Shown: piece by piece, positions 1 to 12,300 of the stretch
Layout: every line of letters begins with the position of its first letter
Numbering within the stretch: position 1 is the first letter of the stretch
Assembly: GCA_035610835.1 (NCBI GenBank)
Contig: CM069448.1
Location: forward strand, 26,375,905 to 26,439,904
From: Ophiura sarsii
Lineage: Eukaryota; Echinodermata; Ophiuroidea; Amphilepidida; Ophiuridae
DNA: 64,000 nucleotides
Direction of reading: 5' to 3'
Position numbers and translations under genes: made by a program
Notes under the pieces: model-generated
What the model was told of the DNA's origin: nothing
Databases searched by the model: none
The model's input: the letters and a program-made list of their open reading frames with translations, nothing else

Positions 1-790
1 GCTGACCATAAAATGCTGTCCGATCCGAGGATGGAATATTTTGAAACGTCGTTTTATTGCACAAAGACAAAGGAAGAACGTGTCAATAATTGGTACTGCC
101 ACTTCCAACAACTCCTAGGAAATCCACCGGTAGTGACTGATAAAGATGAAGACATCCCAAAGATTTTCGAAGAACTACCAATTAAGTGTACTGCCTTCAA
201 TAACACTGAGTATCAGAAAGCCAAGAAATCTATCAAGGAGGGGGACCTGAACTCCTGACGAGATGCAATCTTGATGATCTGTAATAAGGCCCTCCTAGAA
301 AACAAAAACCTGACCAGTGGGCAATATTGAACCTGATACCAGTCCCAAAATCTGGTGACCTAAGTCAAGCAGGAAACTACAGAGGCATATGTCTGAACTC
401 TATTGTGGCCAAGACATATAACAGAATGATTCTCAACAGAATAAGACCTCACCTAGATGAATTACTTCGAACTAACCAGAATGGCTTCCGCGAGGGAAAA
501 GGCACTACCTCACACATTCTGGGGCTCAGGAGAATCATCGAAGGTATACATTCCAATAATCTCTCTGCAGTCATAACATTCATTGACTTCAAAAAGGCAT
601 TCGACACCATACATCGTGGGAAAATGAACAAGATACTCAAAGCATACGGTGTCCCACAGGTTATAACAGATGCAATTGATGAAACTTACAGAAACACAAG
701 AGCCAAAGTCATATCACCTGATGGCGACAGGGCATCCCTGAAAGTTCCGAGAAATAAGCCCCGATTTTGGACAGCTGGCGTATCGTTCTC
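1..790 (+). mobile_element. 5'- and 3'-truncated non-LTR (LINE) reverse transcriptase fragment
   Basis: Two reading frames, 13-258 and 327-794, together encode the linker and the finger/palm part of a LINE reverse transcriptase. The first contains a typical pre-RT stretch (NNWYCHFQQLLGNPP). The second has PVPKSGDLSQAGNYRGICL, then QNGFREGKGTTSHILGLRR, then FIDFKKAFDTIHRGKM, which matches RT motifs 1 to 3. The frame breaks near 258-327, and homology stops around 740, before the catalytic YxDD box. The copy is therefore dead. The 5' end lies outside the window. The clade is not resolved by eye. Confidence 0.85.
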
Positions 791-1059
791 ATAATATCAT
801 CAACAAATTGAGCAGTGTTGACACAACATTTTCAGTCAAAATCACACACAAACCTGTAAAATGTACTGACAAGATCTCTTTTTGCACCGTGGTAACAGGT
901 ATTAGTCAGGATTATATTCCAACTTTAATCAGTTGAGGGCAATGAGTACCTTTCCTGATCACTTATGATTATCATTGGGCCAAAGGATGGCAAGATTGAG
1001 AGAAAAGCCGAATGTCGTCGGCAAGGACTACAATCATTTAGTGGTGTGAAATCTTCCTT
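791..1059. other. Unassigned spacer
   Basis: No gene or clear repeat is seen between the LINE fragment and the minisatellite. Confidence 0.5.
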
Positions 1060-1740
1060 GTGCCAGCTGCTCCGTCGTTGTCCCATTCTTCTATTATATA
1101 TACAATGAATGGCGCGTGTTTCCCTGCTCCAGCCCTCCTGTTAGAGATCCCTCTTTCATTATTTTCATTATCCCCGTTAAAGATTCATTACAACGTAAGT
1201 TTCCCAGTTCCAGCCCTCCTGTTGGAGATCCCTCTTTCATTAATTTAATTATCTCCCATTAAAAATTCATTAACAACGTAAGTTTCCCAGTTCCAACCTG
1301 TTCCCTGAAAGATCCCCGAGTAACGTACATTTCCTGTTCCAGTTGCTCCGCCAAAAAATCTTTGAATAGCGTACGTTTCCCTGTTCCAGCCGTTCCTTGA
1401 AATATCACCGAATAGCTTACATATCCGTTTCACGGTTATCAACGTACCTTCCAGCTGCTCCGAATTTAAGCCATTCTTCCTGTACATATAACATGACTGA
1501 CGCACGTTTCCCTATTCCAGTCCTTCTGTTAGAGATCTGTTACATCTCCCTGTCAGCTGTTCCCTCAAAGATCCTTGATTAACGTACGCTTCCCTGTTCC
1601 AGCTGTTCCCTCAAACATCCTTTAATAACTTACATTTCCCTGTTACATCTCTTCCCTCAAAGATCACTGAATAACGTATGTTTCCCTTTTGTAGCCCTCC
1701 CTTGAAAGATCTGTAAAAGACGTACGTTTCCGTGTTTTAG
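1060..1740. repeat. Degenerate minisatellite, unit roughly 50 bp
   Basis: A unit built from CCCTGTTCCAGCTGTTCC, CTCAAAGATCC and AATAACGTACGTTT recurs about a dozen times with many substitutions and length changes. A second version lies at the start of duplication copy 2 (14445-14949 and 15229-15320). Short open frames inside it are by-products of the repeat. Confidence 0.8.
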
Positions 1741-3268
1741 TGCAACAACCATGTAGTTTATCACTGTCGTGGTACTAATTTTAAAAAACCCTTCACTATC
1801 GGTCCGAAATGTGCCTAAATCTCAAATTATTTGTCAAAAGGATAAGCTTATTGTCGATAGAGCAATAGGAGACGTTTAAACTAGATAAATTGTCAAAGTT
1901 ATCACCATTGTGAATGTGTAGGGTAATGATCGAAGTATTTGAACCTTCATCGTGGCATTATGTTCATGCATCACATCAGATACTCTACAATACGATATTG
2001 CAGTGACAGATTACCAATACAACATTTTGATAACCAGATTTTGAAGAATGCTATTCAAATACATTTAAATGGAGACGATCATCTCAGTCGTTTAGGGTCT
2101 ATGGTTGAATAGTACGATTAAATGAAATTGATGACAATTATGACACTTATCGGTTGCTGTCCATATCATATCAGTCAACGTTATCAAAAGGGTTTAATTA
2201 ATAAAATGACAGATCTTCAAGAGAGCATGGTTCAAAAAGAACAGAACTCAAAACAAATTAAACGTTATTTTAGTGTATGCACTGAATCTGAAGAAATTGA
2301 TTCAATAGTAGATTTTTTTTGATATGGCAACAGTTTAAGTTTCAAAATTAACTTCTTTTTATTCGTTTCGTTCAATGTGCAACATTGCACAATTGTGGGT
2401 CGTTTAAAATGATAAATAGACATTTTAGCAGCAAAAATAAGAAAGTAGATACACACCACAAAATACTGAATCGTAGATGTTCTAATTTAACAGCTATCGA
2501 GTACATTTTGACTTGAAAATCTTTAACAACATCACGTGGTTAACTTTATATATACATTGCAGACAGTGCTAAATATGATCTGAATATAACAATAGCAATA
2601 GCAATCTACTTTGATCTAAGATATTCCAAATGCTGTAGATTGATTCTCGATTCCCGAAATATCATATAAATGGAGAAATATCTGAACCACTTGACAATTT
2701 TTTTAAATATGGGACCAGTAGGTTTCCCCGCCATTACAATTGCGTCAGTGATTTCACACCTATGCCACTGGACAGACGATTTGAACTCAGTCCATGAAAC
2801 CAAACGCATTCAATCAATCAAGGAAGCCAGCACTGTGTTCGTGGACACACTTCTTCTGTTAACACAAAATTGAATTTAAAAATGTTGACCTCTCGAATAA
2901 TAATATTGGAGCCCATAAATGTTTTATTTGTCATAGTAAAGATGTTGACTATTTAACTAGAGTTCCGTTCTTTTTAAGTCACAACAATGCCCACATGCCC
3001 ACACGTATCATGTTCACTAGTTAACCTTTGAAGTGATCAATTACTCACCATGGAAATCATCGAGTTAAATATATTAAAGTGAGTTGCGTGATGGCTATAA
3101 ATATCTCGTCTGTATTCAGTGAAGACACACTTTGAGGGTACTCTTCACCTAAAAAATCGGAATGAGTGTTAAACGGGCGCTGATTGTGACTATGCTTTAA
3201 TAGCGTTCATCTGATTGATTTCCATTCAAAGAAAGGTTTAAAAAATGATATTTGGCCAGTTAACATTA
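1741..3268. other. Noncoding part of duplication copy 1
   Basis: This aligns with about 15330-17395 of copy 2, with scattered indels. The open frames here (for example 2122-2322 and 2670-2873) are not preserved in the other copy, so no gene is supported. Confidence 0.7.
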
Positions 3269-3533
3269 TATATTATTTTATATTATATATAAAATAATAT
3301 CAAGCAGTTTACCAACCTACGGTGTTTTACAAAACACAATATAACAACAAATATTAACAAACACCGGAGAACGTCCCAACGAAAAGTAAGCAATACATTC
3401 CCCGCCGGTGAATGTCCTTGCTTATTTTTCGTTGGGACGTTCTCTGGTGTTTGTTAATATTTCTTGCTATATTGTCTATTGTAAAACACTGTAGGTTGGT
3501 AAACTGCTTTGTATTTTTATATAATATAATCAT
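3269..3533. mobile_element. Foldback MITE with 9-bp target duplication
   Basis: Two arms of about 90 bp (3302-3392 and 3418-3509) are near-perfect inverted repeats around a 25-bp loop. The element is flanked by the direct repeat TTAACATTA (3260-3268 and 3534-3542). Copy 2 has a single TTAACATTA at the matching place (about 17388) and no insert. AT-rich ends outside the arms form a further small palindrome. A 9-bp duplication is typical of Mutator-like elements, but the family is not proven. No coding capacity is present. Confidence 0.88.
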
Positions 3534-3542
3534 TTAACATTA

Positions 3543-5165
3543 ATTTTGATTTATCGTAGCACTGGCCTTCGAAAAATTAAGGGAGGGCAGTTTTGATTTT
3601 TATATGCAAAATGTATATTGCCAACATCTTTCGGCAGCAATGTGACTGCAGTGGATTAATTCACATTTAGACCTAACAACCGCGAATATTTCGGTATTAG
3701 ATACTCAATAATTTTTAAATAAAAAAAAATTAAAAATAAAAAGAGTTTATCTTATCCCAGAAAATAAGGAGGGATGGCTACGAGAAACAATTTTTTTAAG
3801 TGGGCTTGGTTAATCTTAAAAATCATGTTAAAGTTACGGTTTCTTCCAAATGGTAAATATCAGACAATTTTGTGAAACATTATAATTATATCAAAATGTC
3901 TGTACTTCCGCAATAATGTAGACAAAAACGTATATCGACCTATCGATTTTTGGCGGGAAGTATATTTAAAGTTTTAAGCGATGCCTACAGTCGGTATGAT
4001 ATACAGCGCGTTGCTTGCTCATAGTCTGCCTATCATTCGCCGTCTCAAAATTTATGTTAGTTATTTTTACGGACATTTTGGGTTAGATAATTTGCACAGG
4101 CAGGATTTTGATTTGATTTTGCTAACATTGTTCTTTTCTTTTTCAACGTGAAAATGTCCAAGAATATTAAATTATAGTTACTGTCCACTGTATATACAAT
4201 CAAACACTTGCCTTCATCGAGAGCCAATCAAAATTACCGGTGACTACGTTCAAAAGGGTTTTCCCCTGCCGTATGCCTTATGTACAATGTTGTTCTATTA
4301 TTTAGTATCATATAGAATACGTTTCAGCTTTTAAACAAATCAAAGAGAGTTGACTTTACACAACCGGAATTCATCGCACTATGAGCAACTATAAAATTAT
4401 CTTTTTGTTGCAGATGTTATAGGCATGCTTTGTTCTCCCTTTATTCTTTTGCAAAGGGAAAGACACTCGGTGATGTTCCGTCGATCAACTGTCATCTCAA
4501 TCCACTTCAGATACGACGCCCGTACTTTACACAGTGGATTGCCCGATGCTTTACCTACCAAGGCTAAGTATTATTTCATATTTTATTTGCAACGGTCATA
4601 GAACGTATGGATACGATAATGCTGATACGTCGCATAATGTATACAATTGGGTGGACTCGAACCTGAAAGGTTTTTTTCTGCAAGATAACGCCGTAAAAGA
4701 AACCGATGGATGGAAATGCTATTCGACAAGAATAGAAATAAAGGTCAAGGAATTGTGTAAATGGGTGCAGCATTATAGAAGTATCTACCAGTTGTATTTT
4801 ACATGGTGAATATCGACTCTTACGTTGATTGTTCATGGTGTTGCGGAAAAATGGAACTCAAACCTGTTGAATAGATGATTTCTTCTATATTGGATTGCAG
4901 TAAGTGTTTCGTTTACATATCGATGTGAACAATGTTTTTAAATGTCAAAATAAATTAACTTGAAGAATTAAACGCGTCTAGATGATTAAAATACTAAAAT
5001 CACTCGATTTTCGTTTGTTCTTACAACTAAACGTAAAGGTTGAAACATTTCCCATGGGGACCAGATCTAATCGTTCTAATCATTTATTCTTTACTTAGCT
5101 ATTATACTGCGTGGAAAAACCTCCATGACTTATACTGTTATATCTTCACGCTATAATTGTCTCGA
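3543..5165. other. Noncoding 5' flank of GPCR A, copy 1
   Basis: This aligns with about 17395-20610 of copy 2 apart from the large insertion there. Short frames such as 4534-4809 are broken by indels in copy 2, so the conservation reflects recent duplication. Nothing else is recognised. Confidence 0.6.
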
Positions 5166-5187
5166 CCAATTGCAGACTTATATAAAA
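5166..5187 (+). promoter_or_regulatory. Candidate CCAAT and TATA boxes of GPCR A
   Basis: CCAAT (5166-5170) and TATATAAAA (5179-5187) lie about 75 bp before the proposed start codon. Both are kept in copy 2 (TATATAA at 20623-20629). A transcription start about 30 bp downstream would leave a short 5' leader. Position and conservation are the only support. Confidence 0.4.
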
Positions 5188-5260
5188 CTTTTTAACGGCA
5201 TACTGTTTGCTTATAAATGTAGTCTTTGGTACAATAGAAAAATCTGGTCTTCTAAAAATC

Positions 5261-6373
5261 ATGGCAGATATCGTAATCTATATGACATTGTCTCTACTAG
5301 TGAGCGTTTTTGTGATCGGCATACCGGGAAATCTTACAATCATTCGTGTTTATATGGGGCACAAACGTAAAACCAGCACGGAAGTACTTGTGATCAGTTT
5401 GGCCATATCGGATGGCGTTTTCTGCTTGACCATCCCATTGTACTACTTTAACTTGTTAGCACCATGTGATGCTGGGACGAATGCGTCGTGTAAGATTGGA
5501 ACTTCAATATACCTCATTACCATCTACTATTCGATTTTACTCACAGGGGCTATTGCGTTGGATAGATACTACGCCGTGTGCAAACCTCTTTCACGAAAAA
5601 TTACACCAAGAAAGGCTCTTGTTATAGCTGTAATTTGTTTTGTGATATCATTATTTATTGGTGGTACGCTCGGTTACGATTCATCCATAGTGGAAGAGCG
5701 CACTCCTGCTGGTAGTAATGCTACCAATGAAACAATAGTATGTAGAATGTGTGTGGCAGCCAAAGGCATCGGTGAAAGAGAAAGTTACCTAGGATTATTA
5801 GTAGCCGCAGTCTATGCCGCCGTGATATTTGTCTTCGTGGCAGTGGCCGTGTTGTATGCTTTAGTTTACAGATCGGTACGGCGACAAGCTAAAGTGAGAG
5901 CTGCGATGGGTTTTCAGGAGACACGAGTTAGAAATGAACAAAATATTTCAACAAGCATCAACTCTTTCAGTATTCACACGGATACGTCAACCAATGGCGG
6001 CGGAGACGGTGATTTCTCATCCAGCAGTGGTCAACAACGAAATGCTGATTCCGGCGCAGCGGCTCAAAGGAAGCTCAATTCTAGTCAAATTATGCAGCAG
6101 AAAATTACTAGAATGTTGGTGCTGATGACCATTATCATATGGGGTACTTGGACCCCATCCGTCATACTAATTTTCTTTAACAGATGGGACCCCGAGTATG
6201 TTACAAGATTAGACCCAGGAGGTCAGGCTTTGGTGAAATTTTGTAATTTCTTATATTTGATCAATTATGGAGCCAATATTATTGTGTATTTGACAACAAA
6301 CGATAGGTTTCGACAAGAGACTGTCCAGATATTACGTAACAAATGCAGGCGACTACCGAAAGTGTATAGATAA
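5261..6373 (+). CDS. Class A (rhodopsin-type) GPCR, orphan, gene A copy 1, intact
   Basis: A single-exon receptor of 370 residues. Seven membrane segments are visible: about 6-30, 42-64, 78-100, 119-139, 177-205, 284-306 and 325-345. Class A marks are GIPGN (N24 is 1.50), LAISD (D51 is 2.50), C77 at 3.25, DRY at 101-103, W297-T-P299 in TM6 and a basic helix 8. Odd points are an N-terminal tail of only about five residues, CxxC at 161-164 in loop 2, and NIIVY (339-343) where NPxxY is expected, so the TM7 proline is missing. N75, N153 and N156 are glycosylation sequons. Loop 3 is long and Ser/Asn rich. An in-frame ATG exists at 5207, but the ATG at 5261 is shared with copy 2 and is preferred. 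It should act at the plasma membrane through G proteins; the ligand is unknown. Confidence 0.92.
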   Translation: MADIVIYMTLSLLVSVFVIGIPGNLTIIRVYMGHKRKTSTEVLVISLAISDGVFCLTIPLYYFNLLAPCDAGTNASCKIGTSIYLITIYYSILLTGAIALDRYYAVCKPLSRKITPRKALVIAVICFVISLFIGGTLGYDSSIVEERTPAGSNATNETIVCRMCVAAKGIGERESYLGLLVAAVYAAVIFVFVAVAVLYALVYRSVRRQAKVRAAMGFQETRVRNEQNISTSINSFSIHTDTSTNGGGDGDFSSSSGQQRNADSGAAAQRKLNSSQIMQQKITRMLVLMTIIIWGTWTPSVILIFFNRWDPEYVTRLDPGGQALVKFCNFLYLINYGANIIVYLTTNDRFRQETVQILRNKCRRLPKVYR

Positions 6374-8521
6374 TTAATTTAATATCTAAATATAATATTC
6401 CCATTTGGTAATTCATTAGAGTTTTTTGTAAATGTAATAAGGTTATTTTATCATGTATTAAAGCTAGCTAGGATGTGACGACCAACGGTATTTATTTCTA
6501 TAGACACCAAATAAGGTTTGTATTTTTCAAGTTATTTAATTTTTTTCTTTATGTTCCCCCTTAGAGATATGTGACAATACGCCCCAGAGGCCAGAGGTGA
6601 TGGTCAAATATACCCATTTCAATAAATACTGAAATCACAAAACAAGAATATTATTGAACTGGGAAACTCACGTGAAAATCACCTTTACAGTAATGTATTA
6701 CATGTCTATGTCGCTTACGACATAGGTAGTATAAAATAATAAAAAATTGAGCATTCCTTTGTTTCCTATTGTTTATTGTAATGTTCTTTAGATGATAGTC
6801 GATCGACTTTACGATGGTCACATATACCCATGCAATTGTAGAAGTAAGACAAAACCCTTATCTTGTCAATCACATAGTATTGTCGAATCATAATGACATT
6901 AAAGATACACAACAACATGTTTTTTTCTTTAAAAGCGTAGTATGTCAAACTGCTAATATAACGCGTTGTATAACGTTGAATTCTGCCTTTCATTCATTCG
7001 TTAACATAAAAGTATTTCAAATGAACTTTCAGCTAGTAAGCATTGGAAAGGTTAAAATATATGAAAATTAAGTAAAGGTCAACATTAATTGATCTATCTA
7101 ATCAATCTAATTTTCAAATGGCAAAAAAATAAACATAAAACGTAAATTATCTTAAGAAATCCAAACATTTCTAAATAATGAATCCCAAAAGTGCGAACAA
7201 GAGAAGATATCGGTAGCTTCCCACAAATCATTGTGTCCTGTCGCAACTTTGGTATCAAATTGTGCCGAAAAGATTCATCCAACTGTCTATCTAGTCTATT
7301 TGGTCAAAAAATAATCGAAAGTTACTCTAAAGGACATAAACAAAGTGTATGACTTTCTTTTGTTGAGCACTTTATATACAATTCACGGCGGGCAATTCAA
7401 AAGTGATTTTCACACGCGGGTTCTCTCACAGATGCGGTTTGGAAATAGGAACATTCCTATATTTCCTTATATATTTTATGTTTTGAGCTTTTAAAAGTTA
7501 AATTTCTCTCTATAACATGAATCGATAGTGAACAAAATAACACTAATGAATAGTGCAAAACAAGAACTTGCCAAAATTTCTCTCTATAACATGAATCGAT
7601 AGTGAACAAATTAACACTAATGAATAGTGCAAAACCAGAACTTGCCAACAGTGTATTTTTTACTATCAATTCATGTTTACCAAGTTTATAATCCGGACCA
7701 CAAAGGAAAACCATTTACAAAAGTAATTGAAGTGCAAGTTTGTTCCGACAAGGTAATGCGACCGGCCACAATGGTTTCTGGGAAGCTTTCGATGTCTTCT
7801 CTCAGTACGAATGGTCAACAACAGCATTCTAAAATTATTGTATATGTATTATTGGTAAATAAAACTGAAACTTCTAGTCTGAGAGTATTTTAAAAAAAAC
7901 ACGACATGTTGTTAAGATTCCAAAAGAAAAAAGGCACGCGGCAAAACGAGAAAAAACCCCGTTTTCTTATACCAAAATCCTCCAATTCATTTATAATGTA
8001 TCTCACTTAATGTTACCAAGACTTTAGAACATGATGTTTGATGCGAGGTAGAGGCTGAAAAACATTATCCTGCTGAAGAAATGCCAATCCATCTAAGTTT
8101 CAATAAATATAGCAAAAAATAAATAAACATCGCTCCAGTCAATTATCCAAAAACTGCTGCTAATTAAATGAACATCTCGTTTATAATTTAATTTCAATTT
8201 AAGGTTTAATAAACATATCATTATCGCAGCAAAATGCTGAATTACAACAATATTTACAATATGTAATATATAGAACAATAGAAACAATATATATACATGT
8301 ACATAGATATAACTAAGCATACATAACACAACAACCACTACTCGAAACAGAACTAGCGTTGAATCCTTTAAAATGACCTTTTGCACTGTTTTCTATTTAT
8401 ATACTTTTTTCTATTTTGCTATTTTTAGAAAAGCATTTATAATAATGAATGCAATGAACAGTAAATAATTGTCTATAACAGCATTCTAGAGGGGTTTTCC
8501 AAGATTTTGTATTAATGTCTA
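6374..8521. other. Noncoding 3' flank of GPCR A, copy 1
   Basis: This aligns with about 21833-23948 of copy 2. AATAAA within TTTCAATAAATACTG (about 6617-6631, repeated near 22073) is a possible distal polyadenylation signal. No other gene is seen; the open frames are not kept between copies. Confidence 0.6.
7500..7647. repeat. 74-bp tandem duplication
   Basis: Two near-identical 74-bp units (7500-7573 and 7574-7647) begin AAATTTCTCTCTATAAC. Copy 2 has only one (about 23200-23275), so this arose after the segmental duplication, or one unit was lost in copy 2. Confidence 0.9.
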
Positions 8522-8890
8522 TATGCAGTAATGGAACTACCCACATGACTGTAACCCGGGGTTGACGATCATGTGTGTCGCAGCTCTATTAATAATATTG
8601 TGTGTACTGATCATAACAGTAAGTATCGCTTTCTTCCGTAATAATAAGAGGGATTAACATCATGTCTTGGCCAGTTCACCCCTCGCTAGTCTATTGGTTG
8701 ATATATATGCCTTACAATGCAGAGGTACATGGTTCGATTACCCTTAGGACCACTTTTTCGAGTGATTTATTTCCTTTTGTGAAAGTTAGGTTTATAAATA
8801 TTATAAGTCTACAAAGTGTGTAGTTCCTAGTCCTCCGGGGGTCGGTCTACCCAGGGTGGAAAGTCATGTGGGTATTTCCATCGCTGCATA
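8522..8890. mobile_element. Inverted-repeat element with tRNA-Val-like core, copy 1
   Basis: The ends GCAGTAATGGAACTACCC and GGGTATTTCCATCGCTGC form an imperfect inverted repeat of about 45 bp. The core contains TAGTCTATTGG, GCCTTACAATGC and GGTTCGATTACC, which read as A box, a UAC anticodon arm and B box of a tRNA-Val-like sequence. The same element recurs at 23949-24553 (by duplication) and 57906-58162 (independent), with a right end alone at 33376-33428. Confidence 0.8.
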
Positions 8891-8950
8891 TATATATGAC
8901 ATGTGACCATAATTCATAAAAACATACGCGCAACCAAAAGGAAACATACC

Positions 8951-9065
8951 AGTGGCTATAGTATAAACAAAACGTGTAAGATAATAGTGTAAGGTCACAC
9001 ACGTATAACGTGTAAGGTTAGACGTCTAAGATAACACATTACATGTCGAAGATGAGCAAATACAG
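8951..9065. mobile_element. Remnant of ACGTGTAAGGT-type inverted-repeat element
   Basis: GGCTATAGTATAAACAAAAC followed by repeated CGTGTAAGGT and GACGTCTAAGATAA matches the left arm of the fuller element at 56765-57115. Only one arm is clear here. A shorter version sits at 24654-24715. Confidence 0.65.
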
Positions 9066-10704
9066 CACTTACAAACATCGCTATCAGATTTCGCCAACAT
9101 AAATTATGTAAATGAGGCAACTGGCGGCGCTATTCACCTCATTATGTGACGTCATTCGCGTCATGCTTGTTTTCAAGAAATTCCGAAAACCAATAGTTCG
9201 ATATATAGGGGCTTCCCTCCTTTCCAAGCTTTTCATTGGATTAAAATAGTCAGTTGACCCAATATATGATCAATTATCAATTATACTATTTTCAATGCAT
9301 CAAACGAAGTGCGTGCAAAAACGATAGCTTTCAACGTTTGAAAAATCGCTTTTACGCCCCAGTATTACCCCAATTGTGATCATTTTGCTGCGATTTTGAG
9401 TAAAGTTTTGTTTTCATGGTATGGTGCATCATCACGATCGCGTATGATGAATTCGGTGCCCGTGTCGTCCATCAATTTTGTTAAATAGAATTGATAATTA
9501 GATGAAATAATCACGATTGTCTTGTGTCAAATCAGATTAATTGTAAATTGAAAGAGTAACATCAAAGGGGTCTTATAGTCCAACTTTTAACTTGATTTTA
9601 CTTTTTTTACCGGGGAAAATTTTCCGATGCGATGCTAATTAATAATTCATATATTTGACCCAAGCAGTTGACCTTTCATAAAATTCATTCTGCACATGCT
9701 TAGAACCCGATCGAATTCTGACATTGGTTGAGTTGGCCATGTTTGTAAGTGTACAGTTAACAAATATGGTTTATTCCGTAAATAGCATAAGCTTGTAAGA
9801 TATCCAATACAGGCCACTCATAGAAACAAACCTTTTTTTAACACGTGCCTATTTGATTGAAACAGGCCTTGACACTAGAAATCAAACAGTAATTGACATT
9901 GATTGATTATCCCCTTTCGCTCTAAATATTCAATTGAATTAACTTGAATTAACACTTTAATGAAATCAAATAGATCGTGTTCTGGGTCTCTTACACTGAT
10001 TCCGTAATATATCGACGTTAAGTTGTAATATCTATTGTAGGTCGTTTGTTTTCAAGACGACAAAAAAACCCACTTGTTTTATTGGTGGGTGGAATGACCT
10101 TAAAGGAATGGGCGCCGATTCAAAATGTTAAAGTAATACAGAATTGAAGGCCTTAACAAATCGATACTGGTTAAATATCTAATCTTAAGAATTAGTTTGG
10201 GTCCCGTAAAAATAAAAAATAAAATTCTCCCGTCTCCTAAAGGAAAAGTCTCGTGATAGCTAACACAGATTTTAAATTAAATTTGGCACCGGTGAAACTC
10301 TTAATCTAATTCTTATCGATTCTCAGGTGAACAGTTTCCAATTTTCGAACGAACCGTAATTAATTATTGTACACAATGCAAGTCAGATGTGAGATCACGT
10401 TTTGCGCACAAATTAAAATGGTCTCGCCATATATCTTTGAATCTCGAACGACCGACAGTTGTTTGTGACGTGTGGTGACCTGGCTAACGATTCCCCAGAC
10501 GTTACTTGAAATATCAGATAAAACTCACCATCATTTCATCAGTGGCCTCCGAATTATTTCGCCGAAAATCCATTGAATAGTTAGTTACCTCTCGTCAAAT
10601 TGTTGCTTTGGAAGATTACCTCTGCTCAAATGTAGTAATTCAGAAAAAATATCCATCTTTGACATCTCAATTCTTTTGCTACTTGCATCTGTTTCACTTC
10701 CAGC
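9066..10704. other. Noncoding 5' flank of GPCR B, copy 1
   Basis: This aligns with about 24716-26445 of copy 2. Copy 2 has about 180 extra bases near 24953-25132 and copy 1 has a few tens of extra bases near 9281-9340. No gene is seen. Confidence 0.6.
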
Positions 10705-11934
10705 ATGACGATAGCTGAAGAGGGCTGACCGCTATTTAGTGTGTATCTTATCATTGCTGTATTCGGTATTCCTGCACTGGGAATGCACTCATTTTGTGCG
10801 TTTATGCGACTAAGAAATCTCGCACAAGTACAGATGTCCTGAACATGTTGTTGGCTTTGTCGGATTTCATATACATTTATTGTGCGACGCTACCGACGAT
10901 GTATTTCTATATATATTCTTTCGACTTGTCCGCAGCAGTCTGTCGCATTCGGCAGATTTGAGATCTTTTTCGCATATCTTTCTTTGCTCGTCAATATTTC
11001 TCACTGAAGCTATTGCTTTGGATCGCTACTTTGCGGTATGTTTTCCTTTGAAGAAGATCAATAATCCACATCGAGCCAGGGTGATAGAATTGTTATGCTT
11101 GTTACTAGCCGGACTCATATCAGTTTTTCCTACTGTTTCGACAAGTGTCATAGCTTATAACCACACATCTACCGTCCCGCGATATGAAAATTCAACCGTT
11201 TCCCATATGCCCAGCTATTATCCTTGTACAACCTGTTATATGAAAAGAGGTCAAGAGATAAAGGTTCTCATCTTCATTATCGTTGCAGTTTTGTTCAATC
11301 CAATGGGCTGCTTGTATTTTCTTGTATACAAGGCAATACGCCGTCAAATGAGGGTACGGAATGAAATGGGAATTTACACTCTTTCACTTTCTACAGCCAA
11401 GCCGGCAGTTTCTTCGCAACATGTCGCAAAAGGAGAGTCCTTCAACACTGAAAGTTCAATTGCTATCAAATAAACCAATTCAAGATCGACTTGCCATGGC
11501 AGCCCTTAGCAGCACCTGGATTGCCAAAAGAAAGCAATCGCTCAACAGATGATCGTGTCAATAATAACAAAGACATTGAATCTGGATTTTCAAAATCTAT
11601 AAATTCAAGGAACACGAGGCAGAAAGAAGAGCCAGATATGTGCTCTAATTCTTATGGTAAAGGACCAACCCGCGACAGAAATAGCGTTCAACGCATAACA
11701 ACGCGCATGTTATTCGTGATAACCTTTGTCACATTTGCAACATGGACTCCAACTTTCGCAATATTGGTTACTGCTCAAATAAACACTAACATTTTCGAAG
11801 GTATGGGTACAGCTGAATGGGCACTGATAGACATCACGCAATCCTTGTACGACATTTATTTGGCTGCTAATCGGAAATTCAGGGATCAATGTGTGGACGT
11901 ATTTAATCGGATACAACGTCGACTTAATAGGTGA
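10705..11934 (+). pseudogene. Class A GPCR gene B, copy 1, unprocessed pseudogene
   Basis: This is collinear with intact gene B at 26446-27651 but multiply broken. Codon 8 is TGA (10726-10728) where the intact gene has TGG. A 5-bp insertion shifts the frame in TM1, with further small indels in TM2-TM3. The conserved TM3 cysteine codon reads GGC. A TAA at 11471-11473 ends the longest open piece (10880-11473), and part of TM7 is deleted in the second piece (11491-11934). Flanking DNA is duplicated with it, so it arose by DNA duplication and not retrotransposition. It cannot make a seven-helix receptor. Confidence 0.93.
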
Positions 11935-12184
11935 ACCGTGAATTGTGTCAGCTAGGCTTATTTACAACCATCATTAAACGCTTATAATACTTCTAAGTTG
12001 GGATATCGATAAATTCCTTACCTATAAACAACGCGTCCTCAGTATCATCTTAATGTGACATCATGTCGGCTACACGTGCGCTCGTTTCCGTAGCGAACTA
12101 ATACTTGGTTTATTGATCAGAGACGGGGAATCCCTTGATATCACGATATCCATGTATGTTGTATGCAGATAATGTAAAGTTTTA

Positions 12185-12300
12185 GGGGTCAATGCGTGGA
12201 CGTATTTGTAAAGATACATCGACGACTTCAGGTAAAACGTGAAACATACCAGCTAACATGGTTTGATTATGTTCAAGCATCACTATAGTTTAATCAGTTT
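12185..12300 (+). pseudogene. Relic of a further GPCR B 3' end, copy 1
   Basis: GGGGTCAATGCGTGGACG and the following 80 bases resemble the last 18 codons and proximal 3' flank of gene B (11886-11960), including CGACTTCAGGTAAAACGTG against CGACTTAATAGGTGAACC. The same relic follows gene B in copy 2 (27875-27985), so it predates the segmental duplication. It suggests an older tandem B gene that has otherwise decayed or been deleted. Confidence 0.65.

Noticed and set aside
1060..1740. Regular repeats that could suggest a CRISPR array
   Set aside because: The units are tandem and degenerate without unique spacers, and the genome is clearly animal.
4534..4809. A 91-codon frame upstream of GPCR A
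   Set aside because: It is disrupted by indels in the other duplication copy (20000-20270), so it is not under coding constraint.
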